DNA of 33,287 nucleotides, from assembly GCF_004348985.1 (NCBI RefSeq), contig NZ_SMKW01000096.1, positions 1 through 33,287 of the forward strand. Reading direction: 5' to 3'. Below are positions 7,787 through 14,852 of the stretch, one piece after another. Under the pieces are notes generated by a model, which was not told the DNA's origin, made no database searches, and saw only the letters and a program-made list of their open reading frames with translations. The number at the start of each line of letters is the position of its first letter. Position 1 is the stretch's first letter. This stretch comes from Saccharopolyspora elongata. GTDB lineage: Bacteria > Actinomycetota > Actinomycetes > Mycobacteriales > Pseudonocardiaceae. A program made the position numbers and the translations under genes.

Positions 7787-8685
7787 AACTCCACCTCCAG
7801 GCCGGCCCGGCCCACCTCGATGCCCAAGCCCGCCAACCAACGCCGCTCCTCGGAGCCTTCGTCGAGGATGGGGTTGGTGTTGTTGATGTGCGTGTAGATC
7901 TTGCGCTTCGCGGGAAGCGCGGCGAGAGCGAGGGCAGAACCGTCCTCACCACTGACGGGCATGTGCCCCATGGAACGTCCGGAACGACTTCCCGCACCCC
8001 GGCAGGACATTTCGTCATCCGTCCAGAACGTGCCATCCAAGAAGACGCAGTCGGCCGACGCCACTTGTTCGGCGAACTTCTCGTCCCACCGGGGCAGAGT
8101 CGGCGCGTACACCGCGGTCCCGCCGGTCACCTTGTCCTCCAAGCGGAAGCCCATCTCCCACTCCTTCGACTCGCGATGAAGCTGCGAGCGCCCCATGTAG
8201 CGAGGTGCCTTGCTTCCGGTCAGGAAGGCGGTCACGCGCAACCGGTCGTCCAGGTCCAGCGGTTTGCCGATTTCGACCAGGGACCACGACAGGTCGGCGT
8301 AGTCGCTCAGCAATTCCCGGACGGGAAACCACAGGGCGAGCGCCTCCAGCACGGGATACGTCCCGTAAACCGTCAGCGACGATTCCTCACGCAACATCAG
8401 CAGGCCGATCGTGTGGTCGAACTCCGCGTCCGTAAGCAGCACGCCGGCAACCGGTGTCGTCCGGATTCCCGGACCCGGATGCAGACAGCGATCCATCGCG
8501 ATCTGATGATGGACATCCGGAGTCGCGTTCAGCAGAAACCACCGCTCACCGTCTCCGGAGACCGCAAGACCCGCGTGCATCGACCCGAGTTCCGGATTGC
8601 TACGAGCCTTGCGGCACCCGGCACAAGCGCAGTTCCACTGCGGATAACCACCGCCTGCGGCAACTCCCAGACAATGAAGAAGCAC
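7783..8685 (-). CDS. pqqB: PqqB, metallo-beta-lactamase-fold PQQ synthesis hydroxylase
   Basis: The 300-aa protein opens with LGVAAGGGYPQWNCACAGC, the PqqB signature with Cys19, Cys21 and Cys24. It continues with LTDAEFDHTIGLLMLRE, DGTFWTDDEM and KIYTHINNTNPIL, all family-diagnostic. PqqB hydroxylates the excised di-amino-acid intermediate. The GTG at 8685 fits the family's amino terminus exactly and lies 17 bases after pqqA copy 2. No good ribosome site is visible, so it may rely on coupling to pqqA. Confidence 0.95.
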   Translation of the reverse strand: MLLHCLGVAAGGGYPQWNCACAGCRKARSNPELGSMHAGLAVSGDGERWFLLNATPDVHHQIAMDRCLHPGPGIRTTPVAGVLLTDAEFDHTIGLLMLREESSLTVYGTYPVLEALALWFPVRELLSDYADLSWSLVEIGKPLDLDDRLRVTAFLTGSKAPRYMGRSQLHRESKEWEMGFRLEDKVTGGTAVYAPTLPRWDEKFAEQVASADCVFLDGTFWTDDEMSCRGAGSRSGRSMGHMPVSGEDGSALALAALPAKRKIYTHINNTNPILDEGSEERRWLAGLGIEVGRAGLEVEL

Positions 8686-8702
8686 AGCGCGAAATCAATC
8701 CG

Positions 8703-8777
8703 TCAACGCCGGTACAGGTAGCCGCTGGCTTCAGCGCACACCTCGATCACCATATATTCGGGCTTTTCCCAGTTCAT
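8703..8777 (-). CDS. pqqA: PQQ precursor peptide PqqA (operon copy 2)
   Basis: This 24-codon gene starts MNWEKPEY and contains EVCAEASGYLYRR. The Glu and Tyr three residues apart are the atoms that become PQQ. AGGGAGGA lies five to six bases before the ATG. It is the first gene of the pqqABCDE-peptidase operon, with pqqB starting 17 bases downstream. The peptide resembles the orphan copy at 2256-2330, and both end shortly after the Tyr with only four residues. Confidence 0.92.
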   Translation of the reverse strand: MNWEKPEYMVIEVCAEASGYLYRR

Positions 8778-8819
8778 GGCGTCCTCCCTCGGATTCGACC
8801 GCTGACGGCGGTCGGACGA

Positions 8820-8841
8820 CGACAGGTACCGTCACCTGTCG
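8820..8841 (-). promoter_or_regulatory. Inverted repeat in front of the pqqABCDE operon
   Basis: Eight-base perfect arms CGACAGGT and ACCTGTCG flank six bases, centred about 53 bases upstream of the pqqA start. It could be an operator or a leader hairpin. It differs in sequence from the repeat upstream of the orphan pqqA. Confidence 0.4.
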
Positions 8842-9173
8842 AGGTTCCGGCCCGGGCGAGCAGCGTGTGTCATCACCCGGAACTCGGTATTGCCTCTCAA
8901 AGCTTCTTCGATGTCGCGGGCTCTGACAACCGATCATGAACCACCGGCACCGGATCGCTGACGAACGGTTGCCGTGCCGCCACGAACGGGCCGCCGCGGC
9001 GCCACCGGCTCACGGCGTGCGACAGGCACCCCGACATGCGCGTCGTGCGGCGCAGCGTCGACGAGCAGGCTCGCCTCAGATTCCATCGATGCCCCGGGTG
9101 TTTCCCGGCACGCGGTTCGGACCAAGCAACGCGGCCCGCGTCGCCCGCGAACAATCTGAACAGCAGGCACAAG
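8842..9173. other. Non-coding stretch between pqqA and the first GAF-LytTR regulator
   Basis: No supported gene was seen on either strand. It should hold the promoter of the pqq operon (minus strand), but no clear -35/-10 pair stood out. Confidence 0.35.
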
Positions 9174-9200
9174 GCACGTGGGCGGAATCCGCCCACGTGC
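9174..9200 (-). terminator. Near-perfect palindrome after regulator 1
   Basis: Thirteen-base arms GCACGTGGGCGGA and TCCGCCCACGTGC are separated by one base, nine bases beyond the regulator's stop codon. The very short loop would favour a cruciform or tight hairpin. On the minus strand a moderately T-rich stretch follows. It is read as the regulator's terminator. Confidence 0.6.
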
Positions 9201-9208
9201 GGACAGCC

Positions 9209-10660
9209 TCACACACCGAGCAAGCGGCGGATCTCCGGAGCGTGGCGCCGCGAAACGGGAACGCGCTCACGGCAACGGAGATCCGTGATCAGGACCAGCT
9301 CACCCTTGATGCCCCGTTCCAACTCGACCACCCGGCGAAGGTTGGTCAGGAAGCGACGATGTACCCGGCGAAATCCGTGGGGTGCCAGTAATTCCTCGAC
9401 GTTGTCCAGGCCACGGGTTGCGGCTTGGATCCGTCCCCGGTCCGTGCTCAACCAAACGATGTTCCGGTCGGCCTGGGCATAGCGGATCTCCGATGGGGCG
9501 AGCAGAACCAGCCGTTCGTCACGAACCCCGATCACGCGCGGTGGCAGAGAAGCAGAGGCTACGTCCGAATACTTCTCGTAAGGTTCGCCCTCTTCCAGCC
9601 CAAATGCGCAGAACATACCCACTACGTTGTTGGAGGCGACGACGGGCCGCATGCTTACCGGAAGGGCATCCTCCCCGGGGCACACCGACAGACGCGCATA
9701 GCCGCTCCACTGTGGACGCTGCAGTGCCCGGCCCATTGCCCACCGCACGACATCGGGAAGTTCCGGAATATCCGGCTTCCAGCGTTTCGCCGGTTCGGCC
9801 GCGCCCGTGGCAATGGGGTTGTCGTCAGCCAGCTTGAGCAACGAAATAGCCGCGCAGTTCGCAGCGATCACATGCGCTCCACGGTCCACGGCCATGAGCG
9901 GGCCGCTCATCTGGGCGGACTCGTGCTCGAACCCGGCGACCACACTCTTGGCCTCCATGATGGCGCGGCGATGGATCTCTTCTTCGACGCTCGCGGCAGC
10001 GTTCCTCAGCCACGTCGGCACATGCTCGGAAAGCGGCGCCTTCCACCGTGAGATGTTGATCGACGCGACCGGCGAACCGGTTACCACGTCGCGTATGGAA
10101 ATCCCCGCACAGGCCCACTGCTGGAAGCCTTCGCACCAGTGCTCCGGTCCGGTCACGGTGATCGGGCCCGGCAGTTCGAACGACGTCCCCATCCCGTTCG
10201 TGCCTGTGCACTGCTCCGACCACGCCGACCACGGCGCGAGGTTGCTCAAATCAGCCCTTTTCCGCGCGGTGGGGTCGCCCCAGGACCCGAGAATGCGCCC
10301 GGTGCCGTCCGTTACGGCTACGACACCGCCGTCCAGCTCCACGTCCCGGCCCGCCAACGCCCCGAGACCGCCGAGCTGGGTGAAGATCACGTCGTGGTCG
10401 AGCCGGTGGTCGTTGCCTTCGGGCGCCCCGGGCGCGATGTGCAGCGCGGGGTCCACTTCGTACTGATCCCGACATCGGTACCACGAAGCCAGGATCTCCG
10501 GGCGGACACCTTGCACGATATCTTCGCCTGCGGCGAAGCACTCCCATGCACAAGCGGTCTTCCTCGCGGTAGCCGTGGCTACCAGGGAGTCGCCCCCCAC
10601 GTGGCCATGGCCGCCGGACCCGCTCGATGCGATCTCTAACGGTGGGACTCTCCCCGCCAT
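9209..10660 (-). CDS. GAF-LytTR transcriptional regulator 1
   Basis: The 483-aa protein begins with the AcoR/DhaR-type region (VRPEILASWYRCRDQYEVDP, residues 51-70). A GAF-like sensor follows, containing TDGTGRILGSWGD and CTGTNGMGT. From about residue 394 to the end there is a LytTR DNA-binding domain (VWLSTDRGRI, FRRVHRRFLTNLRRVVELER, VPVSRRHAPEIRRLL). AcoR-like proteins normally end in AAA and Fis domains; here a LytTR domain replaces them. The ATG at 10660 is supported by AAGGAGG five bases upstream. A paralogue lies at 13346-14740. Its position directly upstream of the pqq operon suggests it controls PQQ or alcohol oxidation, with an unknown small ligand. Confidence 0.88.
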   Translation of the reverse strand: MAGRVPPLEIASSGSGGHGHVGGDSLVATATARKTACAWECFAAGEDIVQGVRPEILASWYRCRDQYEVDPALHIAPGAPEGNDHRLDHDVIFTQLGGLGALAGRDVELDGGVVAVTDGTGRILGSWGDPTARKRADLSNLAPWSAWSEQCTGTNGMGTSFELPGPITVTGPEHWCEGFQQWACAGISIRDVVTGSPVASINISRWKAPLSEHVPTWLRNAAASVEEEIHRRAIMEAKSVVAGFEHESAQMSGPLMAVDRGAHVIAANCAAISLLKLADDNPIATGAAEPAKRWKPDIPELPDVVRWAMGRALQRPQWSGYARLSVCPGEDALPVSMRPVVASNNVVGMFCAFGLEEGEPYEKYSDVASASLPPRVIGVRDERLVLLAPSEIRYAQADRNIVWLSTDRGRIQAATRGLDNVEELLAPHGFRRVHRRFLTNLRRVVELERGIKGELVLITDLRCRERVPVSRRHAPEIRRLLGV

Positions 10661-10710
10661 CACGACCTCCTTGTCATTCGCGAGGGACGGATCTCGGGGA
10701 CCCACGGATA

Positions 10711-10724
10711 GTGACAGCAGTCAC
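10711..10724. promoter_or_regulatory. CRP/GlxR-like binding site upstream of regulator 1
   Basis: The sequence GTGACAGCAGTCAC matches the core GTGA-N6-TCAC of the CRP/GlxR family box and is fully dyad-symmetric. It is centred about 57 bases upstream of the regulator 1 start. It would place the regulator under cAMP/carbon-source control if the host has a GlxR-type protein. Confidence 0.5.
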
Positions 10725-10770
10725 AATGTAACTTTCGGGAAGCTGCAGTTCAAGACATGCTTCCGCCAGC

Positions 10771-10798
10771 GGCCGCCCCGGCTTCGCCGGCCGCGGCC
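10771..10798 (-). terminator. GC-rich nested hairpin downstream of the ABC permease
   Basis: CCGGC-TTC-GCCGG (10778-10790) is enclosed by GGCCG/CGGCC (10771-10775 and 10794-10798). It lies between the permease stop and regulator 1 on their shared strand. No T-run follows. The rest of the 330-base gap contains no recognisable gene. Confidence 0.35.
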
Positions 10799-10990
10799 GC
10801 GGCCGATCTGCTTCTTGTCGCCGAAAATGGCCGGCGCAACAAACCCGATCCGGCGATCACCGATGAACGGTAAATTATCGCGAATAGACCTCCGGAAATC
10901 GCAATATATTGACGACTTAGGACATGCGGCGACGTTGCACACCGGCCTCGGCCGAGCGCGAGAACCCGTCGACGAACCCGCGGGCGCTGA

Positions 10991-11812
10991 TCAGCGGACC
11001 AGCCTTCCCAGCAGAGCGGACGCGGCACCGGTCATGAACGCTGCGGCCGCCACCAGCACTCCGAAATCGAGCCACAGATCCGACGGCGTGCCGATGAGCA
11101 GACCGCGCAGAGCGTCCACCTCGTAGCCCAACGGGTTGATGCAGTTGACCACCTTCAGCCAGTGCGGCATCAGATCGACCGGGTACAGCGCACTGGAACC
11201 GAAGAACAGCGGCATGGTGATCGCCTGCCCGATGCCCAGCAAGCGATCCCGAGACAGCACCAACCCCGCGATGGTGATGGACAAGCAGCAGAAGAACACC
11301 GATCCGAGCACCACCACGACGCACATCCCCAGCAGTTTCAACGGATTCGCCGTGATTCCGACGCCCAGCAGCACGGCGAGTACGAGCACCGCGAGGGCTT
11401 GCACCAGGGCGCGCACGCCGGCCGCGAACGCCTTGCCGCTGACGATCGCGACCCGCGGCGTCGGCGTGACGAGCAGTCTGGCGAGGATCCCGGCATCCCG
11501 CTCCCAAATGATCTGAATACCGAAGAAGATCGCGATGAACAGGGCCGATTGGGCGAGGATGCCCGGCGCGAGATAGTCCAGGTACCGCACACCTCCCGTC
11601 GGGATCACCGGAGTCAGGCTGAGCGTCGTACCGAAGACCACCAGCCACAGCGCCGGCTGAACCGCCCGGGTGACGAGTTCGCTCCGGTCGTGCCGCAGCT
11701 TCTGCAGCTCCACCAGACACATCGTCGTGATCCGCGACCACATCAGGCGCACCGGCCCGCGCCGCACCTGATCAACCGACACGACGTGCGACCCGTCGAA
11801 CTGCGCGGACAT
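10991..11812 (-). CDS. ABC-2 type exporter permease
   Basis: The 273-aa membrane protein has a short cytoplasmic amino terminus and then about six hydrophobic segments. The pattern GVRYLDYLAPGILAQSALF and the late FFGSSALYPVDLMPHWLK are typical of DrrB-type ABC-2 permeases. It should pair with the ATPase encoded just upstream; the two frames overlap by 41 bases. The ATG at 11812 follows GAGGGG. DrrAB-type pumps export drugs, lipids or peptides. The substrate is unknown, but its place between two regulators of a PQQ/methanol region makes cofactor or small-peptide export worth considering. Confidence 0.85.
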   Translation of the reverse strand: MSAQFDGSHVVSVDQVRRGPVRLMWSRITTMCLVELQKLRHDRSELVTRAVQPALWLVVFGTTLSLTPVIPTGGVRYLDYLAPGILAQSALFIAIFFGIQIIWERDAGILARLLVTPTPRVAIVSGKAFAAGVRALVQALAVLVLAVLLGVGITANPLKLLGMCVVVVLGSVFFCCLSITIAGLVLSRDRLLGIGQAITMPLFFGSSALYPVDLMPHWLKVVNCINPLGYEVDALRGLLIGTPSDLWLDFGVLVAAAAFMTGAASALLGRLVR

Positions 11813-12581
11813 GACGCATCCCCTCCCCCTCATCATTGGCGAGTCCATCACCGGTCACCACGCGGAACGCGTCTTCCAACGTCCCCTCGGGCCCCACTGC
11901 GGCGCGGAGTTCCTGTGGGGCCCCAACGCTGCGGATTCGACCGTGGTGCATGAGCGCCACCCGGTCGCACTGCCGGTCGGCCTCCTCCATGTAGTGCGTA
12001 GTGATCAGGACCGTCATCCCGGTTGCAGCTCGTACCCGCTCGATGTACTCCCACACGCCGGCTCGTGCGATGGGGTCGAGCCCGACCGTCGGCTCGTCGA
12101 GCACGAGCAGGCGCGGGGCACTGACCAGCGCTTGCGCGAGCTCAAGACGTCGGATCATGCCGCCGGAATACGTGTTCGCGGTTCGCTTGGCGACCTCTTC
12201 CAGACCAACCGATCGCAGCGCCGCCTCCACCGCGGACCGCCGCTGCGCCCTGGGTACGTCGAAGAGCCTTGCGAACAGCGCGACGTTCTCTCGGCCGCTG
12301 AGCGCTGAATCCGCCGAAAGCTGCTGCGGCACGTAGCCGATCAACCTGCGGGCGGCGAGCTTGCGCCGGTTCACATCCACGCCGAAAACCTCGATCCCGC
12401 CCGTCGGCACCGGGAGCAGGGTCGAGATCATCCGGATCGTGGTCGTTTTCCCGGCTCCGTTGGGGCCGAGTAGCCCGAAGACGGTGCCGGCCCGGATGCT
12501 CAGATCAACGCCGTCGACGGCGACGGTCTCCCCGAAGCAGTAGCGCAGTCCGTCGCAATGCACCGCGAGTTCGCTCATCAT
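11772..12581 (-). CDS. ABC exporter ATP-binding protein (DrrA-like)
   Basis: The protein of about 269 aa carries all nucleotide-binding motifs in order: Walker A GPNGAGKTTT, a Q-loop in GYVPQQLSAD, signature YSGGMIRRLE, Walker B LLVLDEPTVGLDP, and switch His in ITTHYMEEAD. The carboxy-terminal part beyond LEDAFRVVTG is typical of the daunorubicin-resistance ATPase group. Start choice is uncertain between three consecutive codons (GTG 12584, ATG 12581, ATG 12578). The stop of a 37-codon ORF overlaps this start, so translation is probably coupled. Confidence 0.9.
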   Translation of the reverse strand: MMSELAVHCDGLRYCFGETVAVDGVDLSIRAGTVFGLLGPNGAGKTTTIRMISTLLPVPTGGIEVFGVDVNRRKLAARRLIGYVPQQLSADSALSGRENVALFARLFDVPRAQRRSAVEAALRSVGLEEVAKRTANTYSGGMIRRLELAQALVSAPRLLVLDEPTVGLDPIARAGVWEYIERVRAATGMTVLITTHYMEEADRQCDRVALMHHGRIRSVGAPQELRAAVGPEGTLEDAFRVVTGDGLANDEGEGMRHVRAVRRVARRVG

Positions 12582-12694
12582 CACTTCTCCCGTCGCCTTG
12601 CTCGGGCGCCTCGGTAGCTCGGATTCACCACGGCGGTCAGACGGCCTGTCTCCGGCAGCGAGGCGAGGACGGAACCGGTCGTTTCAAATGCCAT
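12581..12694 (-). CDS. Possible 37-aa small protein coupled to the ABC exporter
   Basis: This short frame starts MAFETTGSVLASLPETG and has a hydrophobic/proline middle (TAVVNPSYRG) and an Arg-rich tail. Its TGA overlaps the ATPase start codons. An in-frame ATG eight codons upstream (12718) is an alternative. No convincing ribosome site is seen. It matches no family I know. A peptide gene directly before an exporter could encode a secreted peptide or a leader peptide, but chance cannot be ruled out. Confidence 0.3.
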   Translation of the reverse strand: MAFETTGSVLASLPETGRLTAVVNPSYRGARARRREK

Positions 12695-12718
12695 GAGCGG
12701 CGTGCTGTGGGCTCCCAT

Positions 12719-13345
12719 TCGCCGGAAAGCGCCGGGCACCCGGACCGGAGTTTGCGGAAGATCCGCAACCTCAGCCAAGGTCGTGACAACACGCCCCGGA
12801 CTTCTGGGCCACCACACTCGCCCGGAGATCGACGCTCTGACGTTAACCGCGCCGTTCCCGACGTCACAAGCCTTGCAGCACTATTCGAGCTTCGCGGCGG
12901 AGTCCGCGCCGGCCCGGCTGTTGCCGGATGTCGGCACCGTGACGGTGCTGCCCGGTCCACGATCGCCGGCACACGCGTGTTACCCGTTGATGACCGGTGG
13001 TTGTCGGGTTGCTGCCGCTCGTGGGTCGTTCGCCCACACTCGTCCCACAGTGGTTGCCGTCGAATCGAGGAACAGCTTAGCTTTCGACTCCACGTCATGA
13101 AAACCAAAGCGCGGAAGCCGTCGATTCCCCGTTTGATTCTACCGAGGACGCGTGGAACGACCACAAGTCACGCGACGGACCGCGAAGTTCCGACAGCCGC
13201 GACGCACGGCTCATGCCGGATACGCCACTGGTCGGTGCGCGAAGCCCGACCGGCGGCTCGGTCCGGTCCAGCAAGCGGCATCAGCGGTCGCCGACGGGGA
13301 CGGCTCATGCCGTTCGGGTTGGTGACAGACCAAAGGCGGTCATAC
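12719..13345. other. Divergent intergenic region between the ABC exporter and regulator 2
   Basis: The 627 bases contain overlapping open frames on both strands, but none has a ribosome site, typical codon bias or family similarity. The plus-strand frame upstream of regulator 2 is open by chance. The region presumably contains two back-to-back promoters; none could be pinned down. Confidence 0.4.
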
Positions 13346-14740
13346 ATGGCAGATGTGCACCAGCTCGACCCCATCTCCCGTAGCCCGGGCAAGGCCACGG
13401 TGTACGGGGCATGGGAACGATTCGTGCAGGGCGAGGACGATATCCGCGGCTTGCGGCCCGAGGTGGCGATCTCGTGGCACCGGTGCCGGGACCAGTACCG
13501 GGTCGACCCGTACCTGACCGAAGCCCCGGTGGCCGTCGCGGAGGTCGACCACGCGCTCGAACATGACGTCGTGTTCGCCGAACTCGGTTTCCGTGCCGCC
13601 TCGGTGGCTCACGAGGTAAGCAACCTCGGCGGCGTCGTGACCATCACCGACGCCACCGGTCGGGTCCTGGCCCAATGGGGAGACCAGGCCACGCGCTCCC
13701 GCGCCACCAAAGCCAACCTGGCGGCTTGGTTCTGCTGGTCCGAGTGCGCTACCGGAACGAACGGCATGGGCACGGCACTCGAAGCACACGCACCGGTGAT
13801 AATCCGGGGTGCGGAGCACTGGTGCCAAGCCTTCCACGACTGGACCTGCGCGGGTGTGGCCGTCCGGGATGTGGTGACCGGGGAACCGATCGCGGTGCTC
13901 AATATCTCGTGCTGGCGCGGCGACCTTCCCGCGTCCGCGGCCGCCTGGCTGGGCAACACTGCGACCAAAACCCAGCACATATTGAGACAACGCGCCCAGG
14001 ATGGCGGCGCCGAGCTGGTCGCCGCCTACAACCACGCCAGGTCGCGCTCGACCGCGGCGCTCGCCGCGGTGGATCCTGCGGGCAGGGTGGTGATCGCCGA
14101 CGACACGGCAAGCGTGCTCCTCGGCGTCCCGGGCTCCACACCGGCACCCGACCCCGCGGCGCGCTGGAACCCGAGTCTGCCGGAATTCATCTGGGCGGCT
14201 CGATACGCCGCTAAGCAGGCCACCCACAATCCCGACTGGGTCGGCTCGACGCAGATCTTCACCCATCTCGCCGACGAGCCGACCCCGATCAGTATCCGGC
14301 CCGTCTTCCTGTCCGGGCAGCTGGTCGGAAACCTGATCTCATTCGGAGTTTCCGAAGGAGAGCAGTTACCTCGGGCGGAAGGGGCCAGGCGCCCTGGGGC
14401 GCGGCCGCACCGGATCGTCGCGATGCGCGACAACCGGATGGTGCTGCTGCGGCTGCCGGAGGTCTCGTTCGCCGAATCGAAGGGCAACGACGTGTGGCTG
14501 TCCACTGATCAGGGGCGGTTGCGAGCCGCCTCGGCCGGCCTCGACAAGCTCGAAAGCGAGCTGACCGATGCCGGTTTCCTGCGGGTACACCGCGGATATG
14601 TGGTCAACCTCAGCCGGATTCGGGAGGTCGAGCGTCGATTCAGAGGCGAATTGTTCCTGGTGATGGATGACCAGGCGAGCCCGATGGTGCCGGTTTCGCG
14701 GCGGAACGCTCCAGCCGTCCGCCGGGCGCTGGACATCTGA
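13346..14740 (+). CDS. GAF-LytTR transcriptional regulator 2
   Basis: The 464-aa paralogue of the regulator at 9209-10660 has the same plan: GLRPEVAISWHRCRDQYRVD near 35-54, a GAF-like sensor with ITDATGRVLAQWGD and CATGTNGMGT, and a LytTR domain over about the last 93 residues (VWLSTDQGRL, FLRVHRGYVVNLSRIREVE, VPVSRRNAPAVRRAL). The ATG at 13346 matches the paralogue's amino terminus best. An ATG at 13307 is also in frame. It is followed after six bases by a 31-codon ORF and then katG on the same strand, so it is probably co-transcribed with katG and may regulate it. Confidence 0.86.
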   Translation: MADVHQLDPISRSPGKATVYGAWERFVQGEDDIRGLRPEVAISWHRCRDQYRVDPYLTEAPVAVAEVDHALEHDVVFAELGFRAASVAHEVSNLGGVVTITDATGRVLAQWGDQATRSRATKANLAAWFCWSECATGTNGMGTALEAHAPVIIRGAEHWCQAFHDWTCAGVAVRDVVTGEPIAVLNISCWRGDLPASAAAWLGNTATKTQHILRQRAQDGGAELVAAYNHARSRSTAALAAVDPAGRVVIADDTASVLLGVPGSTPAPDPAARWNPSLPEFIWAARYAAKQATHNPDWVGSTQIFTHLADEPTPISIRPVFLSGQLVGNLISFGVSEGEQLPRAEGARRPGARPHRIVAMRDNRMVLLRLPEVSFAESKGNDVWLSTDQGRLRAASAGLDKLESELTDAGFLRVHRGYVVNLSRIREVERRFRGELFLVMDDQASPMVPVSRRNAPAVRRALDI

Positions 14741-14746
14741 GGAGCC

Positions 14747-14842
14747 TTGAAGGACCAGGAAGGAGCTTCCACGCCGGAGAACCCTGACGTCGTCGCTATC
14801 TACAAGACGTACGACCAGGATCTCAGGCTCGGTAACGCCTAG
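14747..14842 (+). CDS. 31-codon ORF whose sequence echoes the KatG amino terminus
   Basis: The frame starts at a TTG directly after regulator 2 and encodes a peptide containing PENPDVVAIYKTYDQDLRLG. The downstream KatG begins MPENPDTHVYRTYDKVLSE, so the two share PENPD, a hydrophobic-Tyr pair and TYD. The TAG stop lies inside the AGGAGG ribosome site of katG, an arrangement that couples translation. The start is weak, because AGGAG is only two bases before the TTG; readthrough of the regulator stop, which is in the same frame, is an alternative. Function unknown. Confidence 0.45.
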   Translation: MKDQEGASTPENPDVVAIYKTYDQDLRLGNA

Positions 14843-14852
14843 GAGGACATCA

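Noticed and set aside
12707..13345. Amino-terminal extension of regulator 2 by about 200 codons
   Set aside because: The frame is open, but the sequence is unlike the paralogue, rich in Arg/Ser/Pro, and lacks a ribosome site. The start at 13346 aligns with regulator 1.
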